From the NCBI RefSeq assembly GCF_005862305.2, contig NZ_CP054023.1:372001-436000 (forward strand): 64,000 nt of DNA, in the 5' to 3' direction. A model generated the notes under the pieces. That model worked only from the letters and a program-made list of their open reading frames with translations. It did not search any database and was not told the DNA's origin. How positions within the stretch are numbered: position 1 is the first letter of the stretch; the number at the start of each line of letters is the position of its first letter. The translations under genes and the position numbers were made by a program. The stretch comes from Rhizobium indicum. GTDB taxonomy: Bacteria > Pseudomonadota > Alphaproteobacteria > Rhizobiales > Rhizobiaceae. Positions 32,733 to 41,226 of this stretch are shown here, in pieces.

Positions 32733-35717
32733 TCATCCTGGAAAAACGTCCAACTCGCGTCTCGCTCTGTTCGCAAGCCAAGCGGCTTTTTGCCCCTCGG
32801 CAATTCGGACTGCGTTTGCCAGGTCTTTTTTGACAGACGACGGTTGTTTGCTTAAGGCACGCCTCAGTTTCGCGCTGCGCCTGTATAACTCGGGGAGCCA
32901 AAACAATTGGCCGCTGTTACGTCCGACATCGATTGCATATTGCAAGGTTACGAGCGCCTCATCATTTCGGCCAAGCCTTTGGAGGACCTGTGCATGCATG
33001 TCGCTGTGCATCGAGAAATTGTCATCGGTCCCCAATTGTTGCTGAAGCTGAAGGGCATCTTCAAAGCGCTTTCCTCCGTTTCCGTCGGCGGACGTCATCA
33101 TTTCCGCCCACCCGCAGTACATGTTGGCCCTCGCTTCGCTCGCTGCCAGCCCGTGTTTTTCAGCCAGCGACAGCATCTTCTCCCCTAAAGCGTAGACGTC
33201 ATCGTACCTTCCTTGGCACCGGCGAAGTACGATCGCGTAGTAAAGTCCGTGGACCATACTCCCAACGTGTTCGGTGGAGTTAGCCCAATCTAAGCATGCT
33301 TGGATCGCCGATTCACTTGCGCCAATCTCGTTGAGAAGCAGGTAGGAGAGAGCACTCTCGCCCAACCCACATACCTTGGCGTCGTGTCCGCCGAAAAAGG
33401 CGCGGTTTCGAACTGCTCTGTAAGAATCATATAACCCAAGGCCTTTCGCGACGCAGTCGAGACAGAAGCCGTGCTCACCCGCATGAAAGCTGGTGGCCCA
33501 CCCGCAGTGATACGACTGAAGCCTTGTTTCCTGGTCCTCGACGGATTGCATGTCTTCAACAAGGATTCGTGCGCGAGATTGTTGAGTCTGGATATTCGGC
33601 GCTGTGAACCACCATCCCCAATACAAAGGGAAATGCCTCTCCCGAACGGCAGAAGGTTGTTTTCGCAAGAGCTGTGTCGCTCTCGAATAGATCCGTCGCG
33701 CAACTTCGGAGCCTTCCCCTTCAAGCGCAGTTGCAACGACTCCTTGCAGCTTGAGCAGGTTCAAGATGAGGTCAGTGCGATCGGCTTCCCGCGAAGATAT
33801 GTTACTGATCGCCTCGGCGCACAGTGTGAGGGAAACGTTGGCCTCATGCATTGCGGATCGAAGGACGCTGGCCTCCGCCGCTGCCGATGCGAACCTGGCG
33901 GCAGCAACGTGTAAGCCAGCTTCGGCGCACTGCCAGGCAGCTATAGCTGCAGGCAAACTCGGGGTCCGCTCCTGAATCAGAAAGTCTGCAATCCGCCGGT
34001 GTATTCGTCGTCGATCGCTCTTAAGGAGACTTCCGTACGTAGCTTCTTGCATGAGAACATGGCGAAACTGATAGGTGCGGGGAGCCGTTGGCAACGGTTC
34101 AATGATGCCTTGAGAAAGCAGTCGCTCGATGTGGACGTCAACGGCTCGGCGGCTTGTTTCCTCAAGAAGATAGGTGAGCAGGGAGATGCTGAATTCACGA
34201 CCTATGACGCTAGCAAATTGGGCAACCTTTCGAGCATCGCCGGTTGACGCCAACCTTGCGGAGAGCAGATCGTTTAGCGAAGTAACGCCGCCGTCGAGGA
34301 GCAACCCTTTCCATTCCGAAGCAACTTTCCCAAGTGCGTGCCGTCCCCGGAAAAACTCGGCCAACTCTTCGGCGTAGAGTGGCATCCCATCGCATTGGTC
34401 TAGAATGAAATCAGACAAACCTGGAGGGGGACGTTCACCCCAGATGGATGCCACCAGATCCCGGACCGCAGTCGGAGCCAAGCCAGTGAGTTCTATTTCG
34501 GTTGTGGCCGCCAACGATCTCCTTATCCGTGAGGTTTGCAATATTAGGACCGGGAGCTTGTGAGCCAACGAACCAAGGCGATCCATCAACTCGACCGTCA
34601 TCCCATCGGCCCAATGGACGTCCTCGAATACGAGGAGCGTAGGGATAAGGTTGGCATTGCACGTCAGCAGATGAGCGGCGGCTTCGATTACCTCCTGTCG
34701 AAACGCCCGACCAGATAGATCTGTCGTACGGATCTGGCCGGGGTTGCTTGATTTTTGCTCGGCTGTGAACGAAAGGATCGTGGTGGCGGAAGCTTCACTT
34801 ACCTCTCTCTTGGTTGTTTGGAGAGCCTTCAAAAAAGCTTTCGCGTCTCCCTCCCTCAGAGTGGAAGTTCCCACGACGGCCTCAAGAAAGGCAACAAACG
34901 AGTGCAACGGTTGGCTTTCCAGGCGTCTATTGCATTGAAACACCACACTATCGTGCTGAGTCTTCGCCAATCGATCCGCGAATTCCCGGATAAGCTTCGA
35001 CTTGCCTATGCCGGCTTCGCCGACTAGCGCTATCGCGCTTCCGTTACCCACGCAGGCCGCTTCCCAAGCTTTCGAGAGTGCCGTCAGTTCCTTTTCCCGG
35101 CCCCTAATGGGTCTGTTTCGGTCTTGAGGCAGCGCTCCTACAGATGACTCCTCCAATCGGCCGTTGGGTTGCCAAAGACCAGTCGGTTCGTCAAAACCTT
35201 TGAGTTTGGCTTCTCTCAACAATCCGTATCGAAATTTACTGCGCGTCAGCTGATAAGTTGACTCGGCGACGAGCACCGAATTCGGATCGGCCTCTGCCTG
35301 CAGGCGGGCGGCCAGAATTGGCGCCGTTCCTATAATTTCATTGCCTTCAGAGGAAAACACGACGAGGCTCGTTGCGACGCCGACGCGCAACTTGAATGCC
35401 AGTCGGGACTTCGCTTTAGATTTGGCGACAAGCTCAATCAGTTCCAGCGACGACTGAACCGCGCTTTCTGCGGCATCTTCGGCTTGTTCGGGATATCCAA
35501 AAAAGCAGCAGCCACCGTCTCCAAGGCGCTGATGAAGAAAGCCGCCGTGCCTTTTTATGATCGTTTCAGCGTTTTGATGCAGAGCGGAAACGGAACGGAA
35601 AAACTGTTCCGGCTCGCTCTTCAGCAGAAGCTCTGTCGATCCAACTATATCGTAAAATAGGGCAGTTACCTGCCGTCGCTCGCCTGAGAACCGAAATCGC
35701 GCGTCGAGGGTCTTCAT
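32733..35717 (-). CDS. Class III nucleotidyl cyclase-like / AAA ATPase / TPR signalling protein
   Basis: Large soluble protein (994 aa). Residues about 5-180 form a class III cyclase domain with both metal-binding aspartates (TALFYDIVGST and RLGDGGCCFFGYP). An AAA/STAND-type ATPase follows, with GREKELTALSKAWEAA, Walker A GEAGIGKSK and Walker B TLLVFEDVHWAD. The C-terminal half is helical and TPR-like (ALQLQQQLGTDDNF, RNDEALVTLQYAIDVGRNSG). Start 35717 gives MKTLDARFRFSGERRQVTAL; TTG at 35750 is an alternative. It is first in the strand order before YcaO, 20 bp from its proposed start, so it probably senses a signal for the cluster. Whether it still makes cAMP is unknown. Confidence 0.88.
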   Translation of the reverse strand: MKTLDARFRFSGERRQVTALFYDIVGSTELLLKSEPEQFFRSVSALHQNAETIIKRHGGFLHQRLGDGGCCFFGYPEQAEDAAESAVQSSLELIELVAKSKAKSRLAFKLRVGVATSLVVFSSEGNEIIGTAPILAARLQAEADPNSVLVAESTYQLTRSKFRYGLLREAKLKGFDEPTGLWQPNGRLEESSVGALPQDRNRPIRGREKELTALSKAWEAACVGNGSAIALVGEAGIGKSKLIREFADRLAKTQHDSVVFQCNRRLESQPLHSFVAFLEAVVGTSTLREGDAKAFLKALQTTKREVSEASATTILSFTAEQKSSNPGQIRTTDLSGRAFRQEVIEAAAHLLTCNANLIPTLLVFEDVHWADGMTVELMDRLGSLAHKLPVLILQTSRIRRSLAATTEIELTGLAPTAVRDLVASIWGERPPPGLSDFILDQCDGMPLYAEELAEFFRGRHALGKVASEWKGLLLDGGVTSLNDLLSARLASTGDARKVAQFASVIGREFSISLLTYLLEETSRRAVDVHIERLLSQGIIEPLPTAPRTYQFRHVLMQEATYGSLLKSDRRRIHRRIADFLIQERTPSLPAAIAAWQCAEAGLHVAAARFASAAAEASVLRSAMHEANVSLTLCAEAISNISSREADRTDLILNLLKLQGVVATALEGEGSEVARRIYSRATQLLRKQPSAVRERHFPLYWGWWFTAPNIQTQQSRARILVEDMQSVEDQETRLQSYHCGWATSFHAGEHGFCLDCVAKGLGLYDSYRAVRNRAFFGGHDAKVCGLGESALSYLLLNEIGASESAIQACLDWANSTEHVGSMVHGLYYAIVLRRCQGRYDDVYALGEKMLSLAEKHGLAASEARANMYCGWAEMMTSADGNGGKRFEDALQLQQQLGTDDNFSMHSDMHAQVLQRLGRNDEALVTLQYAIDVGRNSGQLFWLPELYRRSAKLRRALSKQPSSVKKDLANAVRIAEGQKAAWLANRARRELDVFPG

Positions 35718-35818
35718 GATAGATCGCCCAGCATCGGAGAAGCCAAGCAAGGACAGCCGATTTGTTGTCCTAATGCAAGCTTTAACTAGGTTTGCTCAAC
35801 TATTTCGAGCGGTCGAAG

Positions 35819-36016
35819 TGAACCGCGCCGGGTTTGCCGGAGGCTCCAACAAAGTGGAGCCGATATGGGCAAGACAACAAACAAGTTTTCCCTGAAGTCC
35901 GTGACCGGGCCATCCGCATGGTGTTGGATCACGAAGCCGAGCGTCCCTCGCGGGGGGCTGCCGTTTCATCTATCGCGGCCAAGATTGGCTGCTCGCCAGC
36001 CACGCTGTACGAATGG
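35819..36016 (+). pseudogene. IS3-family transposase (OrfA) remnant with end sequence
   Basis: The frame reading [20 protein letters not shown] then [27 protein letters not shown] residues is the N-terminal HTH region of IS3-family OrfA. An early frameshift separates a start [11 protein letters not shown] at 35864 from the rest, and the gene breaks off near 36016. TGAACCGCGCCGGGTTTGCC at 35819-35838 resembles the insertion-sequence terminus. From 36017 to 36231 the DNA is unrecognised, probably further insertion-sequence debris. It marks the right border of the YcaO/TfuA block. Confidence 0.78.
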
Positions 36017-36231
36017 AATTCGATTCCGGGCCCACAGGTTGTCCTCGAGGCCCTTGTACGAGCGGAATGCCTGGCGCTCGAACTTGCTCGGTCGATCGCA
36101 GAGGGGTGTCATATCCCGGTTGCTCGTCCGCCAGGTTTGACGTCGATGACCCTCCGCCCGAAGCGCGGTGTTGCGCGTGGAACGAATTGCGGCGTCGGGA
36201 CGTTTGGTAGCGCGAGTTAGAGGAGAATATC

Positions 36232-36423
36232 ATGGGAAGTACTGCAGACAAGATTAAGGGAAAGACGAACGAAGTCGCCGGCAAGGCACGGCAGGCAGCC
36301 GGCAAAGCGGTCGACAATCATGACGAGCAGGCCAAGGGCGCCGTTCAGGAAGCCAAAGGTAAGGCCCAGGTTGCCAAAGGCGACGCCAAAGATGCCGTGA
36401 AGAAGGTTGTCGATAAGGCCTAG
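36232..36423 (+). CDS. CsbD-family stress protein
   Basis: A 63-residue hydrophilic Lys/Ala-rich protein of the CsbD family, MGSTADKIKGKTNEVAGKAR then GAVQEAKGKAQVAKGDAKDA. Family members are induced by general stress and are unstructured or helical; biochemical role unknown. AGGAG precedes the ATG and a strong terminator follows, so it is monocistronic. Confidence 0.92.
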   Translation: MGSTADKIKGKTNEVAGKARQAAGKAVDNHDEQAKGAVQEAKGKAQVAKGDAKDAVKKVVDKA

Positions 36424-36451
36424 CGCCTTTCAGCATTTGAGTTTCCCCTTA

Positions 36452-36477
36452 AGCCCGCGCTGGTCGCGGGCTTTTTT
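36452..36477 (+). terminator. Intrinsic terminator after the CsbD gene
   Basis: AGCCCGCG (36452-36459) pairs with CGCGGGCT (36465-36472) across CTGGT and runs into a T6 tract. Textbook rho-independent terminator. Confidence 0.92.
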
Positions 36478-36492
36478 ACGAAAGAGATTCCC

Positions 36493-36833
36493 ATGAAGCT
36501 CGTAGCAATCGCCGCAGCAGCGGTCCTTATCGGTCTTCTGACAGAAAACGCGTCCGCGCAGGCCGTCGAGGACCCCGCTGTCAATGCCTGCAAGAATACC
36601 GGCCCGCTCGCCCTCCGTGAGCGTTCTCCGGATATCACCGATCTCGTCATGGACATGGAAAGCCTTGCCATCAGCAAAGCCGACACCAAGGTCCAGGACG
36701 TGGCGATAAAGTCGGTGATCCTCGGGGAAGCCTATATATAGCCCAGAAGGAAAAGACCGGAAAGCCGGACAGGTTCGTATGCTTGCTCGGCGACAAAGGA
36801 AAGGTCCTGCTGACGTTTTTTACCGCACAGTAG
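36493..36833 (+). pseudogene. Exported small protein gene broken by a TA-repeat frameshift
   Basis: The frame starts with a secretion signal (MKLVAIAAAAVLIGLLTENA, cleavage after ASA) and runs through DLVMDMESLAISKADTKVQD to a premature TAG at 36739-36741. The stop lies in (TA)4 at 36733-36740. Removing one TA restores a frame that continues AQKEKTGKPDRFVCLLGDKG then KVLLTFFTAQ and a stop at 36831-36833. So the intact protein would be about 112 residues, and a 2-bp repeat expansion has split it. A sequencing error at this repeat cannot be excluded. Confidence 0.75.
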
Positions 36834-36978
36834 CTTCGGCAACGGTAACCCCCCGGGAACGTATTTGGCGCGTTGGGACTCGGAGTTGAAATACCGGGCG
36901 GGACGCGCCAACGCCGCCCGGAGCCGAACTCCGCCGGAGAGTTAGTGCCTTCTCGCATAAGCTGCTAGCCGCACTTGA

Positions 36979-37345
36979 ATGGTCTTCAACGCTGGCGGCC
37001 TGTGCGTCGCAGGGGAGGTGTGCGACGCCTCCTATGTCGCCGTGCTTAGTCAAGAGATGACGCACTGGACTGGTACACCGCGAAGGCTTGATCGTGATCT
37101 CAGTCGCTACGCAAAAGACAGGAGCGAACGCGTTCGCGAAGAACTCATGGCCGAACTCGGCAGCTGCTTTCTCTGCGCCGATCTTGGCATCGTCCCTGAG
37201 CTCGAACCACGCTCCCGACCACGCAAGCTATCTCGTTGGCTGGCTCAAGGTTCTGGGCTACGACAAGCGCGCCATCTTTTCGGCGAGCGCATGCGCAGCA
37301 GGCCCTCCTTGCAGCCGGACCTCGACGAGGAGGAGGCGACGTAAG
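36979..37345 (+). pseudogene. ArdC-like antirestriction protein remnant
   Basis: ASYVAVLSQEMTHWTGTPRR with LDRDLSRYAK and REELMAELGSCFLCADLGIV matches the C-terminal zincin region of ArdC/DUF1738 antirestriction proteins, normally HELxHWTG. Here the first histidine is glutamine, which would remove a metal ligand. A frameshift near 37205 moves the rest, HASYLVGWLKVLGYDKRAIF, into another frame. The N-terminal DNA-binding half is missing. Such genes are typical of conjugative plasmids. Confidence 0.75.
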
Positions 37346-37448
37346 CCGTCTTCCTCAGCCATGAGAGACGCGGATCACTTCGCGGCCCGATAGCCTCGCG
37401 AGCTTCTTGCGGAAAAGCGTTAGGACGGCGCATCCTCCCCCCCATCAC

Positions 37449-38261
37449 TCACACCACCGCACTAAAATCCGCCGCCAGCACCGCATCCTTCAGCGCCCTA
37501 GAATACTCATGCTGCGGATCATCCAACACCGCTCGCGCTTGTCCGCGCTCGACGATTTCGCCTTTGCGCATGATGATGATGTTGTCGCTGATGTAATAGG
37601 CGGTGGCGAGGTCGTGGGTGATGTAGACGATGGAAAGACCGAGCTCGTTTTTCAAGCGGCCAAAGAGATTGACGATGGCCATGCGCAGCGAGGCGTCGAC
37701 CATGGAGACCGGTTCATCGGCGACCAGCAGTCGGGGTTGCGGAATCAGCGCGCGGGCGATGGCGACGCGCTGAAGCTGGCCGCCCGATAGTTCGTGGGGA
37801 AACCGGCCTTTCACTTCTTCAAGGGTCAGGCCGACATGGACGAGTGCTGCATCCGCCATCTTCTCCGCCTGCTGCCGGTCCGGCCGTTTTCCCGAGAACG
37901 AAAAATTGAGGGCCGTCTCGAAGAGATAACGATCGACCCGTTTCAGCGGGTTGAAGGCTTCGAACGGGTTCTGCAGAACCGGCTGAACCTCCTTCATGAA
38001 AGCCTTGCGTTCGGCTCTGCTATGGATGGCGACGGTGCTGCCGCTGAATTGAAGCTCGCCTTCCGTCGGTTCGGTCTGCCCGAGGATCATCGCCGCGATC
38101 GTCGATTTTCCCGAGCCGGATTCGCCAACGATCGAGAGGATCTCCGGCTCCGCTCCCAGTTCGAAGCTGACGTCCTTGACCGCCGTGATCAGCCGCCGGC
38201 CGAGCATGCCGCCTTGGCGGTAGACTTTCGTGACATGCGAGAGGCTAAGAAGAGCGCTCAA
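37449..38261 (-). CDS. Peptide/oligosaccharide ABC transporter ATPase (DppF-like)
   Basis: ATP-binding subunit (270 aa). Walker A is GESGSGKST, Q-loop LQNPFEAFNPL, signature LSGGQLQ, Walker B LLVADEP followed by VSMVD, and the switch is ITHDLA. The usual TSALD after Walker B is changed to VSMVDASLR. The start is TTG at 38261 overlapping the TGA of the preceding gene (TTGA), with GGGAG upstream; the longer frame to 38288 lies inside that gene. It closes the operon headed by the arabinofuranosidase gene. Confidence 0.9.
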   Translation of the reverse strand: MSALLSLSHVTKVYRQGGMLGRRLITAVKDVSFELGAEPEILSIVGESGSGKSTIAAMILGQTEPTEGELQFSGSTVAIHSRAERKAFMKEVQPVLQNPFEAFNPLKRVDRYLFETALNFSFSGKRPDRQQAEKMADAALVHVGLTLEEVKGRFPHELSGGQLQRVAIARALIPQPRLLVADEPVSMVDASLRMAIVNLFGRLKNELGLSIVYITHDLATAYYISDNIIIMRKGEIVERGQARAVLDDPQHEYSRALKDAVLAADFSAVV

Positions 38262-39247
38262 ACCTGATCTCCCGTAACGGCAAAACACGCCACGCGCCGC
38301 TGCGGCTCGACGGTGACGAGCGGCGGAACCTTCTGCGAGCAGATCTCCATGCGCTTCGGACAGCGCGGGTGAAAGCGGCAGCCTTCCGGAGGCATGGCGA
38401 GGTTCGGCGGGCGCCCCTCCAGCGAAGGGCGGGCCGTCGCATCGCCGATGCGCGGCAGGCTGCCGACGAGGTGCTGCGTATAGGGGTGGAGCGGTTTGCT
38501 GAAGAGTTTGGCGGTCGGCGCTTCCTCGACAAGGCGCCCGGCATAGACAATGCCGATGCGGTCGGAGACCGTCGCGTGAACCCCCATATCATGGGTGACG
38601 AATAGGAAGGACGAGCCCATCTCGCGCTGGATTTCGCGGATCATCGACAGCACGTCGCGCTGAACGATGACGTCGAGCGCCGTCGTCGGCTCGTCGGCGA
38701 TAATGAATTCCGGCGTCAGGATGGTGGCCAGCGCGATGGTCATGCGCTGGCGCATGCCGCCTGACAGTTCGTGGGGATAGGCGTCGAGCAGATGCGGATC
38801 GAGCTTCAGCCGCTGCAGATGGGTGGCGACCCTTTCCAAAAAGACCGGGCCGCTGACCTTCATGTGGCGAAAGGCGAAATCGGTGAAGGAATGACGGATC
38901 CGGCGCACCGGATTGAGCACGTTCATCGAACCCTGCATGATATAGGACAGATGCCGCCAGCGCAGCGCCAGGCGCTCTTCCGGCTTCATCGCGTAAATAT
39001 CCTGGGTGCCGCCGTCGAAATGGAATGTCACTTTCCCTGAAACGACCCTCAGCGGCGGCCGGATCGCGCCGGCAATGGTCTTGATCAAGGTCGTCTTGCC
39101 GCTGCTCGATTCACCGGCAACGCCATAGACCTCGCCGCGGGCAATCGTCAGGCTGATATCGTCGACGGCGCGCACCTCGCGATCGACGCCGTAGAGGAAG
39201 GCACGGTAATAGGCTTTCAGATTCTCAATTTCGACCAAGGGATCCAT
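38258..39247 (-). CDS. Peptide/oligosaccharide ABC transporter ATPase (DppD-like)
   Basis: ATP-binding subunit of 329 aa. Walker A is [10 protein letters not shown]-loop [11 protein letters not shown], signature LSGGMRQ, Walker B FIIADEP with TTALD. The C-terminal extension contains the cysteine pattern [14 protein letters not shown] characteristic of DppD/OppD-type subunits. It pairs with the DppF-like protein, whose gene overlaps it. Two bases separate it from the permease gene upstream. Confidence 0.92.
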   Translation of the reverse strand: MDPLVEIENLKAYYRAFLYGVDREVRAVDDISLTIARGEVYGVAGESSSGKTTLIKTIAGAIRPPLRVVSGKVTFHFDGGTQDIYAMKPEERLALRWRHLSYIMQGSMNVLNPVRRIRHSFTDFAFRHMKVSGPVFLERVATHLQRLKLDPHLLDAYPHELSGGMRQRMTIALATILTPEFIIADEPTTALDVIVQRDVLSMIREIQREMGSSFLFVTHDMGVHATVSDRIGIVYAGRLVEEAPTAKLFSKPLHPYTQHLVGSLPRIGDATARPSLEGRPPNLAMPPEGCRFHPRCPKRMEICSQKVPPLVTVEPQRRVACFAVTGDQV

Positions 39248-39248
39248 A

Positions 39249-40106
39249 CTAACTTCCCATCCGGTTCAGCCGGCTGCGCGGATCATTGTATTCGTTCATC
39301 GACATGGACAGCAGGAAGAGCGCCAGGAAGAGGACGACGATGACGGCGACGGGGGCGGCCACCCACCACCATATGCCTGATATCAGCGCCGAATGCGCAT
39401 TGGCCCAATAGATCATCATGCCCATGGTCGGCGTCTCGATATCGGTGAAGCCGAGCACCGACAGGGTGATCTCCATGCCGATCGACCAGATCATGTTGTT
39501 CATGGTGGTGGCAAAGACGATCGGCAGAACATAGGGCAGGTGCTCCTCGATGAGGATCTTGCGCATGCTCATGCCGGAATAGACGCTCTGGGTCGTGAAG
39601 GATCTCGTCTTCAGGCTGATCGCCACCGAACGGATGAGGCGGGCATCGTAGGACCAGCCGAGCGCGGCCATGATGACGATCAGCGCCGTCCAGGTCATGC
39701 TGTCCTTCAGCACGAAATAGAAGAGGATCAGCAGCGGAAATTGCGGGATGACCATGACGCTGTCGTTGATGGCCATCAGCACCCGGTCGACCGCGCCGCC
39801 GGCATAACCGGCGACGAGACCGACGACCAGCGAGATGATGCGTGAAATGAAGGCGACGCCGATGCCGAAAAACAGGGTGTTGCGAAGCGCGGTCGTCAAT
39901 TGCCAGAAAACGTCCTGGCCGCGCGATGTCGTGCCGAGCCAATAATCGCCATCGGGCGGCATATCGGGCGGCAGAAGATAGATGTCGGTCGCGCCGTAAG
40001 GTGAGAAATAGGACACCACTATCAATGCGACGATGACGGCAAAGAGCAGCAGGCCGCAGAGGAATTCCATATTCTGGCGCGCGAGGTCGCGGACGATCGT
40101 AAACAT
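39249..40106 (-). CDS. Peptide/oligosaccharide ABC transporter permease (DppC-like)
   Basis: Inner-membrane permease (285 aa). It opens with a membrane segment (FLCGLLLFAVIVALIVVSYF), followed by the DppC landmark DYWLGTTSRGQDVFWQLTTA. The region that contacts the ATPase reads FTTQSVYSGMSMRKILIEEH, which departs from a standard EAA loop. About six membrane segments are visible. The next gene in the operon starts 2 bp after its stop. Confidence 0.9.
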   Translation of the reverse strand: MFTIVRDLARQNMEFLCGLLLFAVIVALIVVSYFSPYGATDIYLLPPDMPPDGDYWLGTTSRGQDVFWQLTTALRNTLFFGIGVAFISRIISLVVGLVAGYAGGAVDRVLMAINDSVMVIPQFPLLILFYFVLKDSMTWTALIVIMAALGWSYDARLIRSVAISLKTRSFTTQSVYSGMSMRKILIEEHLPYVLPIVFATTMNNMIWSIGMEITLSVLGFTDIETPTMGMMIYWANAHSALISGIWWWVAAPVAVIVVLFLALFLLSMSMNEYNDPRSRLNRMGS

Positions 40107-40109
40107 GCT

Positions 40110-41114
40110 CTATTCCACCTTGATGCGCGGATCGATCAGCGGGCTCAGAATGTCGATGATGAAGACGGCGGCGGCGACGCCGACAATCGACAATGCGCTG
40201 AGGCCGAGCACCAGGCTGTAGTCGCCGGCATGCACTGCTTCGATCAGCAGGTTTCCGATGCCCGGATAGCCGAAGACGATTTCGGTAATGACCGTGCCGT
40301 TGAAGATCGCGCCGAGCGACATGGCAAGCCCGGTGAACTGCGGCACCATGGCATTGCGGGCGATATAGGAGCGCAGGATCTTTCGCTTCGGAACGCCGCC
40401 GAGCTCGGCGAAGACGACGTAATCCTCGGTGATGATGTTGGAAACGAGCGCGCGCATCCCGATCAGCCAGCTGCCGGCGCCGACCATGATCAGCGACAAG
40501 GCCGGCAGGATCGAGTGTTTCAGGATATCGAGGACGAGGGCAAAGGAGAGGTCGAGATTGGCGTTCATCTCGTAGCCGCCATTGATCGGCAGCACCGGCC
40601 AGAGATAGCCGAAGACAATCAGAAGCACGAAGGCCAGAATGTAATAGGGAATGGGAAGCAGGGCGATGAAGACGAGGCTGACGGCTTTCAGCACCATGTC
40701 CTTGCGGTAATAGCCGGCAAGCGCGCCGATCGCATTGCCGAGCACGAAGGTGATGAGGGTCGATACCGTCATCAGCCCGATGGTCCAGGGCAGGGACCGC
40801 AGGATGATGGTCGAAACAGGTGTCGGAAAAGCCGAGAGCGAGGGACCGAGATCACCGGTCGCGAGCCGAAGCCAGAAATGCAGGTATTGCTGCCAGATCG
40901 AACCCTCCATTCCGTAAAGCTCGCGAAGCGACTGGCGCATCAGTTCGATCGCATTCGGATCGGACTGCCCCATCTGGGTGATGGCGCCTATGCTTTCTTC
41001 GACCGGATCGATCGGGGTCAGGTGGGTGACGAAGAATGTTATCGTCACGCCGAGAAATACAACGAGCAGAAACTGACCGAACCGCTTCAGCACAAAGATC
41101 AGATAGGACGTCAT
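40110..41114 (-). CDS. Peptide/oligosaccharide ABC transporter permease (DppB-like)
   Basis: Inner-membrane permease (334 aa) starting MTSYLIFVLKRFGQFLLVVF, the first membrane segment, followed by TITFFVTHLTPIDPVEESIG, the variable form of the DppB motif. The cytoplasmic loop before the last segments reads YVVFAELGGVPKRKILRSYI, and TEIVFGYPGIGNLLIEAV is the family signature near the C-terminus. The gene lies 112 bp after the binding-protein gene and 3 bp before the DppC-like gene. Confidence 0.92.
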   Translation of the reverse strand: MTSYLIFVLKRFGQFLLVVFLGVTITFFVTHLTPIDPVEESIGAITQMGQSDPNAIELMRQSLRELYGMEGSIWQQYLHFWLRLATGDLGPSLSAFPTPVSTIILRSLPWTIGLMTVSTLITFVLGNAIGALAGYYRKDMVLKAVSLVFIALLPIPYYILAFVLLIVFGYLWPVLPINGGYEMNANLDLSFALVLDILKHSILPALSLIMVGAGSWLIGMRALVSNIITEDYVVFAELGGVPKRKILRSYIARNAMVPQFTGLAMSLGAIFNGTVITEIVFGYPGIGNLLIEAVHAGDYSLVLGLSALSIVGVAAAVFIIDILSPLIDPRIKVE

Positions 41115-41226
41115 AGGGCGGTGGTTCCTCTCTGGTTCCCTTCATCAAGTGGAAAGGATCGACGGACATGCCACATGCCCGTCGATAGGGGGCCGGCGCG
41201 CAACACTCGCGCCGGCGTTGGGAGGA

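Noticed and set aside
28575-35717. Trifolitoxin biosynthesis operon
   Set aside because: TfuA is present, but no TfxA-like precursor or other tfx enzymes are seen, and the YcaO/peptidase/cyclase set does not match that operon.
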